The position numbers and the translations under genes are program-made. Of a stretch of DNA of 64,000 nucleotides, positions 32,558 to 43,404 are shown piece after piece. The notes beneath the pieces are model-generated. The model worked only from the letters and a program-made list of their open reading frames with translations, ran no database searches and had not been told where the DNA came from. This stretch comes from Watersipora subatra. Lineage: Eukaryota; Bryozoa; Gymnolaemata; Cheilostomatida; Watersiporidae. Each line of letters begins with the position of its first letter. Position 1 is the first letter of the stretch. The stretch spans positions 56,313,526-56,377,525 of the forward strand of contig NC_088717.1 of NCBI RefSeq assembly GCF_963576615.1, read 5' to 3'.

Positions 32558-32632
32558 TGATCTCCTGACTTTCACCATGGTAGACCAACACTTTAACCTC
32601 TGCACCAATCAACTACTTGTTAGTATTTCAGT
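32558..32632 (-). repeat. tRNA-like sequence, copy B (first)
   Basis: Counterpart of 18,098-18,172, with the same A-box-like and B-box-like blocks. Confidence 0.45.
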
Positions 32633-33433
32633 ATAAACGTGCAGCTAATTATTCTCTATTCTTTATTTATATACTGGAATTTGTTGAAATAATTGGCTCA
32701 TCAACAAATATTTCCACACAACTGGTCAGACTTTACGCAGTGAGACAAATCTACTGAAGGAAAACTTTCTTGTTTGCACCAAGGATATTATCCTAAATAT
32801 ACCAAATATAAACTTATATTTTGTATAAAATGTAGCACATATGTAGAAAAATTTATATAGTTTAATAGTACAGTTTTTTCATTGCATTGGCTTATTTAGT
32901 CAGAATAATTGTAATTTATTTTCTCCCAGCCCGGTCCACATGGATCGATGGGATTGAGAGAGTGTAATAGGACTGATTATTCCTTGATGATGAATGAGTC
33001 AAGGCATAGGTGACAAGAGTCCAATGGATTGTTGTGACCATGATTTGTGCATATGCGCGCAGATAATTCCTTGCAAAATGATGCACTCCGCGCAGATGGA
33101 ATCGTCCATACATACAGAGTACCCAGTTCTTAATACACAATTGAGCAGTTTGTATCATTTTCACCAGAGAGCTGTATAAGGAAGGTTGTAGTTAGAGACC
33201 TGTATTAACTACCAGTATAGACAGTACAGCTTGTGTGTTACACTCTATAATATTGGGTGAGTTAAACCATATGCTAAAGTATAACATCTGTAGTATGTTG
33301 TTCTACTTTCTAAATGTAACAATAAAATTATATTATAAATGAGTCTTTAATAGTCAGTCTCATAGCCTGTAACTTTGCATAACTCTATGGAGAAGATTGC
33401 AGTGCTTCAAGGTAGGTACATGTACAGAGAGGT

Positions 33434-33510
33434 TTGATCTGCTGATTTTCACCATGGTAGACCAACGCTCTAACCTCTGCACCAATCAACTACTTTTTAA
33501 CATTTCAGTA
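33434..33510 (-). repeat. tRNA-like sequence, copy B (second)
   Basis: Second copy created by the 877-bp duplication; A box TTGGTGCAGAGGTTAGAG is retained. Confidence 0.45.
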
Positions 33511-33713
33511 TAAATGGGCAGCTACTTATTCTCTATACTATATGGGCACACATGATGATCTCTCACAGCACACTAGACTGTCAGAGAGTTAGTTATCAAT
33601 AAAAGGCCTCTTTTTCAAACTTTTTCTATATTATTACTAGTATGCTGGTAGTCTCGTGTGCCATGAGAGACCATCATGTGTAATAACTATGTATACAATT
33701 AGTCTTCAACACA

Positions 33714-33785
33714 GCAAGGTGGTAGAGTGGTGCAGTTGGTGGTATGCCTGGCTGTTAATCGGTATATGTGAGTTCAACTCCAGTT
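33714..33785 (+). repeat. tRNA-like sequence with Asn-like anticodon arm, copy B
   Basis: Same layout as 18,396-18,466, including GGCTGTTAATC and GAGTTCAACTCC. Confidence 0.45.
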
Positions 33786-35137
33786 TGAAGCAATCTTTTT
33801 ATCACTCTTTGCATAGTTTTGGGCACACAGACAGACGGATGAACCCAGCTCTTATCGTAGTAAAGATTGGCCTTTATCCAGCATCTGTTCACTTTTTCTG
33901 CCGTAAAACACAAAAACTATATTTTTCCATAATTATTCTGTTATACCTGAATGTGCCTGTTTAGTGCAACTAGTTAGAATGTTGCTGTAGTAACATACAC
34001 GAGTTCAAACCCTACATAAGGTAATTCGTTTTTCATATTGGTTCAATTATTCTGAGGTTTCAGAAGGTGACCAAAAGCTTTGTGTGTCATTTTACTTATC
34101 CTGCAAGGATTTCCATGTTGTGTTCACTAAAACAGGCCCAAGTTGCGCACTGAGTCAATGTATGCACGCACTAAGCAATATTTCAACTATATGTACAACT
34201 GCGTTAGAGTGTCATTTGGTGTTATTTTGGTTAGTGTCTTGCAGGATTTAGTAAATTTAAAAAATGTTATCATCCCAGGTTTATATAAAACTATTCTTAA
34301 ATGAGTCTGCTTCTAAAACAGTGTTCTAGATTCACTGCTCTCAGAGGCTCATCAATATAGAGTATGAGAGTTGTCCTACCTTGTTAAAAAACTAGAAAAA
34401 CTATTTTCTTATCATGGTCTGCTCAAAGTGTAGAACTACTATGATGTCATCATAGCATCATTCTCTTAGTCTTACTAGCAGAACAGGGGAGATAAGTCTA
34501 GTTTTCCAGATTCCACATTCCTAGTCATCATTTTAAGGCTCTAGGATTGTTAAATAAGGATGGATTCTCACTGCCATCTTTTCTAGAAGGTTCTTTAATT
34601 CAACCACTGAACACTGGTATATTGTAGCTTATATTGTACTCACTACAATCTCCTGTCTGTATCATCTAACATGTCATTAAGTATAGCTATAAACTCACCA
34701 ACTCAATCTATTGCAGAGAGAGAGGCAAGTTTGACATTCATAAGAAAAAGGAACATTTATATTTGAATTTAGCTGCACCATGTGCTACATAAACAACCAT
34801 CTGGTGAGTTTAATGCATGTACATGTACATTTGTGCATTATATGTGCACTAGTAATGTTCCAGGAATTGGGTCAACTCTGATGACAGATCTTACAGATCA
34901 GCAAGTTCTTCCAGTTAACACTTGAAGCTCATATAATCTGAGTTGTAATTAGTTAGTTGTAGCGATTACATTTTTCTTTACAATTTGCTAAATTTGAATG
35001 TATGTAATATGGATTTGCCAAGTACTTCTATAAGGTATGTGTGAGAGATCTGACAGCATTCCTAGAGCGGCGTAGATATCATGTAATATTGTCTTGACGA
35101 GTCATCACCTACCATTCCTCCTCATCTTCTGCTTTAG
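33786..35137. other. Helitron-unit non-coding DNA, copy B
   Basis: Aligns with 18,467-19,811, including a third tRNA-like fragment at about 33,960-34,010, the ~235-bp repeat near 34,268 and the exon-like 87-nt segment near 34,715-34,801. Confidence 0.6.
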
Positions 35138-35257
35138 ACTGAAGTAATGCTCTTTGATCCTGCAACTCCTGAAGATGACATAGATGAAGAAACAGTTGCC
35201 ACTATACAGCAAGCGTCCGACACACCTGAAGATGATGAACCTTGGTTCATAGAATAA
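35138..35257 (+). CDS. Captured terminal exon, copy B
   Basis: Same 40-codon exon as 19,812-19,931, preceded by CTCATCTTCTGCTTTAG and ending in TAA. The frame is intact and the acidic DEETVATIQQASDTPEDDE stretch is unchanged. Confidence 0.45.
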   Translation, partial: TEVMLFDPATPEDDIDEETVATIQQASDTPEDDEPWFIE

Positions 35258-35369
35258 GTACAGCAACTTCAACAGAATTTGTTGTCTAGTGTCAATAAGA
35301 TGATACACAGTAAAGATTATTAGCATTTTATAAAAATATCTCATTTTTTTTCATCATGCCATTACATCA

Positions 35370-35606
35370 CATTTACCTATTTTACATTGGTACACTTTCT
35401 ACTTAACAGAAAGTCCATTTTACATTGGTACACTTTCTATTTATCAGAAAGTCCATTTTACATTGATACACTTTCTATTTATTAGAAAGTCTATTTTACA
35501 TTGATACACTTTCTATTAATCAGAAAGTCTATTTTACATTGGTACACTTTCTATTTATCGGAAAGTCTATTTTACATTGATACACTTTCTATTTATCAGA
35601 AAGTCA
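35370..35606. repeat. 38-bp minisatellite, six units, copy B only
   Basis: Unit TTTTACATTGATACACTTTC plus TATTTATCAGAAAGTC; CTTTCT and AGAAAG pair within each unit. Copy A has one unit, so this array arose after the duplication. Confidence 0.85.
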
Positions 35607-35752
35607 TGGGAATTTTGGAAAACTCTGGAGACTGCTTTACGCTTATAAGGAGTTATTTTCTCCACATATGTAGGTGTAGACAATAAATTGTTCCCTTTCT
35701 TCATTAATCATCTATTATCCAAATCAAAGGTCATGAAATATCAGCTCATGTA

Positions 35753-35803
35753 TATACCGTAAAACCTCTACATGTAACATTCAAATAGAGGTTTTACGGT
35801 ATA
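35753..35803. repeat. Inverted repeat near the Helitron 5' end, copy B
   Basis: Counterpart of 20,239-20,289; the similarity between units ends about 20 bp beyond it, near 35,822. Confidence 0.7.
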
Positions 35804-35822
35804 TTGGACTCATTACCTTTTA

Positions 35823-38800
35823 TACATAACTATCTATCTGTATTTGTTGCGATCATTGTTATCATAACACATGAAATGATGATGTACAAATGTTTCCATG
35901 TTGTGTATTAACTGCGGTTTATACTATTAATGAATATAGTTATATGTCATATTTAACAACTCAGTTTTGTGTCATAGTTTTTATAACATTCCACTATAAA
36001 GTAAATATTCACATTTTGCTAGTCTGTTCTTTGACTAATGATAAATATCATGGTGAGTTTGTTGTTAATTTCACTTCACCACATTTCCTAGATATAAAAC
36101 AAACAGTTATTGTACAATAAATATTCTTCTAAAAACAGCTCTATTAAATAAATATTCTACTAGAGGAAATAACCACCAACATTATGAAAAGAAAGATGGT
36201 TGAGCAACTCTTATCAACCATGCAGAGCTCTAATTTAAAGGTTAATTGACAGCATTTTAAATTTACATCTATTCATAAAAATATAACCATAATATTTTAC
36301 TTCTCAGTTATGGTATCAATGTTGGTCCAATGAAGGGCATTTGAGACAAAAACACCTCCATTGCCAGCTCCAAGCTGTGACATCCAGCAGTCATTTTTTC
36401 ATCAAATTATAGACTTATGGATTACAATGTCATTGCTGATGATTAGCTAATAGGAATGTGAGACAACCATTTCTACTGGTCACCATTTGTCAACATTATT
36501 CTCTATCTAGTGGCCAGGCTACATGGTTATGGTTACCCAACATGCTAGATAATGATGTCAGATTACAAAACTTCTGAAATGTCTTTACCGTATTTGAACA
36601 TCCTACATTAATTTTCAAGTGGTGGTTATAGACTTATATCCATTACATGTGCACCTTATCCCGTGGGGTACACTAACCAAAAATTCTTCTTTCATACAAA
36701 TGTCGCCATCTTTTTCATAATGCTGGCTTAAGTTATAATAACATCTCTTATTATAGTAAATACTAGATTAGCTTAAGTTATTGAAATTGAGTGGGTAAAG
36801 AAAATTAGCCAATTAAAAATAAATTATTTATGCAAAAACCTTTTGCATTGGACTTCATTTAGTTCAATAATATTACTAGCATAGTTGTATATGTTAATCA
36901 AACAACAATGATGTTGCTACACAGCACCAAGCAGCTACGATGGCACACTAATCTCCCCTTTACCACCGGCCTTCACCACCATGGTGATACACGCCCATCG
37001 CAGAACTCCATCACCAATCTCAGGGCAGTCCCCACTGCCAACTTGTACGCAACCAAATATGCAGCCTCGCTGCTATATAGTAGACCTCTATGTCTAGACC
37101 ATCACACACAGGCTTCCTGTCAGCAATGGCATGGCCACGCAGTAGTTTAGCTCACTTTCTCTCCTCCCTGACGCTTCTCTCCCAAAATATCTGGTTCCCG
37201 CCCAATTATATAGAGAGACCTGTTAGATAGTACCTACTGCTTAGTTTTCCTATGAAAACCCAGCTTTTCAAAAACCCTGGCTTTCCATGAAAGTCAGCCA
37301 GTGCATTACCAGCTAATCACAGGAGAGACTTGGATACTCACATATTCCACAGTATATTTTTGCTGCTACAAGGCAGCACCATCACATGATGGCAGCACCA
37401 TCACCGATATCATCATAAGTTTTGATTTTGGTCAAAAGTTTTTTATTTAGAAAAGGGAAAAATTGGGATGACCTTCACACATGAGAATGTCAAACTAAAC
37501 ATTTTTAGATGAGATCTCAGGCTAAGCAATCATAAGAATAATTTTTCATGTATGTAGACTACTTCCTGAAAGTATAAAGTAGTATTTGGTTGCTCAGTCT
37601 AAATCGCGCTTTCGTAAACTAATTAATTATGTTGATCTATTCCTAGAGAGGCACAGAAACCTACTAAAAAGGAGTTCAAGTGTTGATAACAAACAATTTC
37701 TTTTAATTTTAAAGCAAGCCAAGTAACATGTTTAGAAATACAGAATGTACAAGATTTGAAGCAATCTTGGAAGTTAATTACCTTAAGTGCGTCGATCTGT
37801 TTAATTTAAAAAAAACATGTTTTCTTTCCTCAAGTACTTTTGTTCCATACCTGTTCAGTGCAAAAATTAAATTAACATTACCTTTAGTGTTGTGGCGGCT
37901 CCCCTGTTTCACAACTTGTTATCAATGAAACAATGTACAAGATATTTCTACACTAGTCCCCTCAGCGACTCACTCTCAACTTTTATGAAATTTCCCCCTT
38001 CTGTTTATTACATGGAGTATACACTATTTTCTAATAATATTTTGATGTAGTCTATGATTTTAATCCGAAGATCTGCACTGTAAGTGTTTCTATGAAACTC
38101 AAACCACTTGTATCCCTCCGTAATTGGTCTTTAGCCATGTTTTGTGCGAAGAAAGGGATTTACGGATAATCCTGCTGATTAAATTAGGAATTACCTACTC
38201 ATGAACCTGACTTGTATTCATATAGATTGTCATTTTTATCAGTCCAGTATATAAGCCTTGATGAGATAAAATAATGCATGCATTATGATTGGTATTAATA
38301 TGTTAAATCATGAAAATTATTTTCATTTGTAACTCGCAGGGTTCTGAGCCAAAATATGCAACACAACCATGTTACAAGAGCCAACAATAACCACAACTTT
38401 ATAGCAATTTGCTATCGTTTGTGATATCAATATCATTAGTCTCATAATTTTAAACACTGGGAGATGAATAACACTATCTGCAATTTTGTATTGTAAAAAT
38501 TTCTTTGGCATTTGTTAGACCAAAGCTGCATATAAACTTGAAAAGTGACAACAAAAACATCCTTTATGCTGTTTATTTAATATATGTTGTATTGGTTTTA
38601 CCCTTCTAATGCAATGAAAACTGGACCTAAGTCTAAACTGAATGCCAACACTTAGCTATATTATGCTTATTCATACTGGAGTTGTCTACCTCTAATTGCT
38701 GAAAAAAACAATTATATAAAATAGGCTTAGGAATACCTCTTCTGAACATAAAATGACTGAGAAAAGTGGAAGAGCTCATAGACCTAACCAAAGAATACTT

Positions 38801-39425
38801 TGCAACTATTTAAACAGACAAGGGTAAACAAAGGTTAAACTTGCAACATATTTTGTATCTGACAGGAAAGTTGAGTTTAAAAATGAATTTACACAAAATT
38901 TTAGTGGATTTTATCAGAAAGTATCGGTATATTTTATCATTTGTGACTGTTTTTGAAGTTGGAGGTGATCTGACAACCAGGATGTTTCAAGGTTGGAATT
39001 AACAAAACTTGATCACGATTAAAACAGGCAGAAGAATATGTACCAACTATATGAATAACTAGTGATATCACTAGTTGCTATTGTTGCCATAGTTAATATC
39101 GGCTAATGAGTTAAATTTTGTGCATTGCGCCTCTATTCTGTATAACTAAAGGCAACATAATCATTGTAGTCCTAATAGGCATTGAAATCCAGGAACTGTA
39201 TCATTTAACGATTTGTAATTTCTGCTTATATGAAGTGAATGAAATATTTAAAGACTGCGATATGTAGCTTTGGCTTGATTTGAGCATTTTAACTGAGATT
39301 TACATGTACTTTTGTTGATTTTAATATTGAAACATTCTGGTAGTCAAATCATATCAAACACCAAAAACAATCACAAATAAATGAAAATACTGATACTTTC
39401 TGTTAGAATCTACTAAAATCTTTTG
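35823..39425. other. Unique or unclassified intergenic DNA
   Basis: Beyond the Helitron unit. A GC-richer patch at about 36,920-37,150 has an 80-codon ORF without motifs and reads like a degraded repeat. A dispersed-repeat fragment (GAAGTTGGAGGTGATCTGAC) is at about 38,935-39,060, with a weaker version near 39,750-39,870. No gene supported. Confidence 0.4.
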
Positions 39426-40600
39426 CAAGCTCATCTTAAAACATTCTCAATTCATATTAACTCTTTGAATAACGTGGTATACATTCGGAATTGCCTTCCT
39501 ACACGAGCACTTGAAAGGAATACAACTCCTTATGAAAAGGTGAACAACAGAAAACCGGATCTTGGGCACAAGAAATTTTTTGCATATCTGGCCCCAGGCC
39601 TGTACTCAGTGGTTGCAAGTTGGGGCGGCTAATGTTAGGCGACTAGTTATAAAAACCTAGGGTGTGAAGGGGCGGTGTAAGTCCCCAACAGGTTTTTCTC
39701 ATGTAGGGCCTCCAGCCGGGCCTCTCGTGTGAAGTTTTAAAAAATTTTATCAGAAACTATCAGCATTTTTCTATTTTTTGAGATTTGTTTGGTTTTAGGT
39801 GATGTGACTGACGAGACGTTTTTAAATTAAAATAGGCAAAACTTGACTGCAGTTAAAACGTTCAGAAAAAAACATCTTTTTCTTTTGAGCGTTTTAACAA
39901 AGATCAATTTTGCGGATTTTATTTTAAGTTCATTCGGAGGTTTTTACGCTTTCGATGGGACATGGCCAAGCAAGTGTTTGGTAAAACTTGATCTTTTGCA
40001 AACCTTTATAAAAGTCGTTAACAAGAATATTTTGCCGCTGATGATGATAATAATGACACCTAACAACTACTAAAAGTGGACGTTTGGATATTCTACAGCG
40101 ATAAAAACTGTGTCCATAGCCGTTGGGCAAATAACTTTTCAAATAAATGATGTTGAGGTCGAGTTATCTGAAGCAATTTATCATTGCGTTGGAACTGAGT
40201 AAACCTTGTGTTTGAGATGAAATGTTACATTTTATCCGAGGGCGAGTTATTCGAGTTGGACTGTACTTAGCCGTGAAAAATTCCCAAAATCAAAAAGTTG
40301 GGGCGGCTCAGCCGGTCAACCGCCCCAGAGAATACGGGCCTGTGACTGGCCCATGCCCACATACCTGATCAACTGAGACGTAAACTTGATGGGAAAGCAA
40401 AATCAATGGTGTTTGTGGGGAAAAGTCTTAGGTCTAAAGCCTACAGACTCTACGATCCTATCAATAGGAAAGTAGAGGTAAGACGTGATGTCACCTTTGA
40501 TGAAAGCAAACTCTGTTTACCAAATCAGTCTACAAAAACAAGTGTAGACAACTCTGAAGTGAGTTGTCCTTCACTATATCGCCAAAGCAATATACACTAA
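39426..40600 (+). pseudogene. Ty1/copia polyprotein fragment, split by an insertion
   Basis: Left part (39,426-39,590) reads NCLPTRALERNTTPYEK and NNRKPDLGHKKFFAY, the copia integrase C-terminal segment. Right part (40,346-40,600) reads DQLRRKLDGKAKSMVFVGK, YRLYDPINRKVEVRRDVTF and then a stop. The frame of the two halves joins across the insert. No LTRs, protease or reverse transcriptase were found, so this is a short relic. Confidence 0.8.
39595..40345. mobile_element. 0.75-kb TIR insertion in the copia relic
   Basis: Ends are inverted (CAGGCCTGTACTC left; complement CAGGCCCGTATTC right), each followed by a GGGGCGG motif, and CTGGCCC lies on both sides (39,588-39,594; 40,346-40,352). A 7-8-bp duplication and a CAGG start would fit hAT, but the exact right end is uncertain by about three bases. 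No transposase. Confidence 0.6.
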
Positions 40601-40609
40601 GTAAACATT

Positions 40610-40790
40610 ACAATGCCCTAAATAGTACGCTAGTAAACAATACAATGCACTAAGCACTACACTAGTTAATATTACAACGTATGAAGCAGTACACTATTGC
40701 AATGCACAAAGCACTGAACTAGCTAATATTACAACGCATGAAGCAGTACACTATTGCAATGCACTAAGCAGTACACTACTGCTCAGTCTC
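40610..40790. repeat. Minisatellite, unit about 60 bp
   Basis: Repeats of ATTACAACGYATGAAGCAG and TACACTATTGCAATGCAC, about three diverged units. Confidence 0.6.
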
Positions 40791-41260
40791 TTTTTGCCTA
40801 GGTGAACGTCAATGTACGGCAGTACCAATATATAACTCAGTGATTGACACCCATGTTTAAGACAGCAGTTGCACTCATTTCCATGTTTTCTAGTCATACT
40901 CATGGCCAAAGGTTGGAAAGAAAATTCAAATCTAAAACCTGGGATTATAAAGGAAAATGTCAATATATAAATTTGTGAAATCCTCATGCAAAGTGAAAAT
41001 GAGAAAATGGGTCTGGTAAAATGATCAGGCTGTTGATAGATGTGTAGTCTAGTATTTATTCATGAACTAGTCATCTATGAAAGGTGTTATGGTAGCAATG
41101 ACTAACTTGCATTGCCGGTCTCCAGCAAACCAAGCAGATGAACATTAAAAAATGTTTAAAAATCAAGACCTTTGAGTAATCTTTAAGTAAAAAAGTAGTG
41201 AGGGAATATAGCGTAACAACAGAAATAGATTGATCATCGACAGGTAGCAGCAAGTAGGAA
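40791..41260. other. Intergenic, nothing recognised
   Basis: No gene or repeat identified. Confidence 0.4.
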
Positions 41261-41640
41261 TAGCAATAGTTATAGTTGATAATAGTGATAGTTGGTAATG
41301 TAGACTATTATCAGTAGATGGATATAGACCAGTAACAGCAGGTGGGTGCTGACAAGTGATAGTTGGTACTGTAGACTAGTATCAGGAGGTGGATATAGAC
41401 AAGTAAGAGCAAGTGAGTGCTGACAGGTAATAGTTGGTGTTGTAGACGAGTATCAGGAGGTGTATATAGACAAGTAACAGCAAGTGAGTGCTGACAAGTG
41501 GTAGTTGGTAATGTAGACTAGTATCAGGAGGTGGACATAGACAAGTAACAGCAAGTGGGTGCTGACAAGTGATAGTTGGTAACGCCGACTAGCTTTAGTA
41601 AGCGGGTATAGGCAAGTAACAGCAAGTAAATGTAAATGAC
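41261..41640. repeat. Minisatellite, unit about 60-70 bp
   Basis: Five or so diverged units built from GTAGACTAGTATCAGGAGGT, ATAGACAAGTAACAGCAAGT and GTGATAGTTGGTAA. Confidence 0.75.
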
Positions 41641-42429
41641 CAAATCCTGTCCAAGAATGCAAGCAAATGTGAACTAGCGATACAAGATTCAAGTAGGGTA
41701 ACTTTGGCAGCATTATTACCTAGATTAAATGTAAAATTTGCGTACATCGATTTCAAAAATTACAACTAAGCTTTCTGAGTCTAATGTATATAGCTCCTAA
41801 ATCAAAAATTGTAAATTCCATTTTAGACCATATAAATCTATCTATAGACAATGCAAAATATCTCTAGATGTTTTTACTTATTAAAGAAATTTTTTTGAAA
41901 ACATTTCAAAAGGTTTTACAAAGGAAAAAAGTAGATCACACTATCATCTCACACCTATTGCCATAGTTGTAGTAAAACATTTGCACAACACCAAAAACAT
42001 TTTATCAGATATACTTGCTGCACTTTCTAATAGATGCCCCGTTGAAACAGTAAGCAATTACCACAGAATAGTAACTCTACGCTTGGTTGTTGTTCAGTAC
42101 ATTATGTAGAAGATGTACGCTAGAAGAAACACATGCCGTCAATCTGGCAGCGGGCTTTGGCTGCCGATGCTAAGCAAGCCTCAAATAGGTTCACACTCTT
42201 TGGCAAGCTCATCTAACTTTGATCTACTTCTTGTGTGTTTACACCTTTACATTTGTTTTCAATGTATTCCTCTTTTATATTCTGCAAAATAGTGATCAAT
42301 TGTTTTCCTTTTCATTTCTGGTTGGTTTAAGGCGCAGGGTTATGGAAAGCAGAGGTAAACCAACCATAGCCAATAGTACAGACTATTGGCTGGCACAAGC
42401 TATCTATGCAAAGCCACGAGCAAGAACAG
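41641..42429. other. Intergenic, nothing recognised
   Basis: A plus-strand ORF (42,219-42,605) starts here with a hydrophobic run but is carried mainly by the minisatellite that follows; I do not call it a gene. Confidence 0.4.
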
Positions 42430-42459
42430 GCATTCACGGAACACTGCATGCAGTCTGCT

Positions 42460-42605
42460 GCCATAAATGCTGTATGAAGCTATTGCACCCTTGCTACCAT
42501 GAATGCTGTATGAAGCTATTGCACCCTTGTTACCATAAATGTTGCATGAAGCAATCGGACACTTGCTACCATAAATGTTGTATGAAACTATCACACCCTG
42601 GCTGA
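42460..42605. repeat. 36-bp minisatellite, four units
   Basis: Unit ACCATAAATGCTGTATGAAG plus CTATTGCACCCTTGCT. Being 36 bp it stays in frame and would encode a Cys-rich CYHKCCMKLLHP repeat on the plus strand; without other coding evidence I treat it as satellite. Confidence 0.75.
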
Positions 42606-43153
42606 TCAGAAACAATTTTTTTCTAAGCTTCTCAAAAATATCAGTGTTTAGGAATGACTTCAAAGAATACATTCACTTACCTTTGTTTGACATTTCTATT
42701 TACCTTTTTTGTACCCCAATATTTTTTGTTGGAAGCATTTTGATCAAGAGAAACCACAAAATTCTTTTTATCTACTTCATATTTACACTCTTTATTGCTC
42801 ACTGAGTGACAACTAAATTGCCATGCAAGTTTACAGCAAGCTTCTAACACTATAGCAGCTTTTAAGTATAATAATGACAAAAACATTGTCCAAAAGAGCT
42901 TAACATTTCTAGTTTGACTTAAAATTAAGACATTTTGGTAGCTACTGAAATATGATTTCTTATTACTCAGGAAATTCAGTTCTTAATTTTAATGAAAAAT
43001 GTATAATTTCATTGATATTGAAATTAAAGTGTGTTCTACTTGCGAGCTATGTGGCAGACAATGAGCACTTAAAAAGAGGGCATACTCAGATGCTCATGAA
43101 ACAAGAAAATAATTATCTGACACTGAAACTAATATTCAACAATATATTCTTGT
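42606..43153. other. Intergenic, downstream of the EMSY-like gene
   Basis: A+T-rich; ORFs of up to 80 codons are unsupported. Confidence 0.4.
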
Positions 43154-43154
43154 A

Positions 43155-43160
43155 TTTATT
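43155..43160 (-). terminator. Candidate polyadenylation signal of the EMSY-like gene
   Basis: AATAAA on the minus strand, 193 nt past the stop codon at 43,354-43,356; the first good signal downstream. Confidence 0.5.
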
Positions 43161-43353
43161 AAATAAAATTACTGATATATTTGCGGATACCTAGACATTA
43201 CATATTTACAAATACAACAAAAAACAATATATAATATATATTCATATCTTGTCACTTTCATATTATACAAATTGTATAGTAACTAATGTACATGGCAATA
43301 AAAATATTAAAAATAGATCATCCATACAAGCATTTATAGACTGAAAGTTGGCG

Positions 43354-43404
43354 CTATGTAGGAAGGACAATCCCTGATTCAACTTTGGGTTTCTTACTGC
43401 TAGC
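43354..43404 (-). CDS. EMSY-like coding exon 17 (last)
   Basis: Acceptor CTTTTACAG; reads ASSKKPKVESGIVLPT then TAG. The KKPKVE cluster could be a nuclear localisation signal. Confidence 0.75.
   Translation of the reverse strand, partial: ASSKKPKVESGIVLPT

Larger units (their letters stand above)
32322..33540. repeat. 877-bp partial tandem duplication specific to copy B
   Basis: The block with ACCAGTATAGACAG (32,334 and 33,211), the AATAAA-like run and the minus-strand tRNA-like sequence occurs twice, 877 bp apart, while copy A has it once. About 490 bp between the two blocks (32,672-33,160) have no counterpart in copy A. Confidence 0.7.

Noticed and set aside
36908..37150. 80-residue ORF in a GC-richer patch
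   Set aside because: No domain, splice context or second exon; composition suggests an old repeat.
42219..42605. 128-residue Cys-rich plus-strand ORF with an apparent hydrophobic leader
   Set aside because: The Cys-rich part is a 36-bp minisatellite and the leader is A+T-rich intergenic sequence; tempting as a secreted repeat protein but without splice or conservation evidence.
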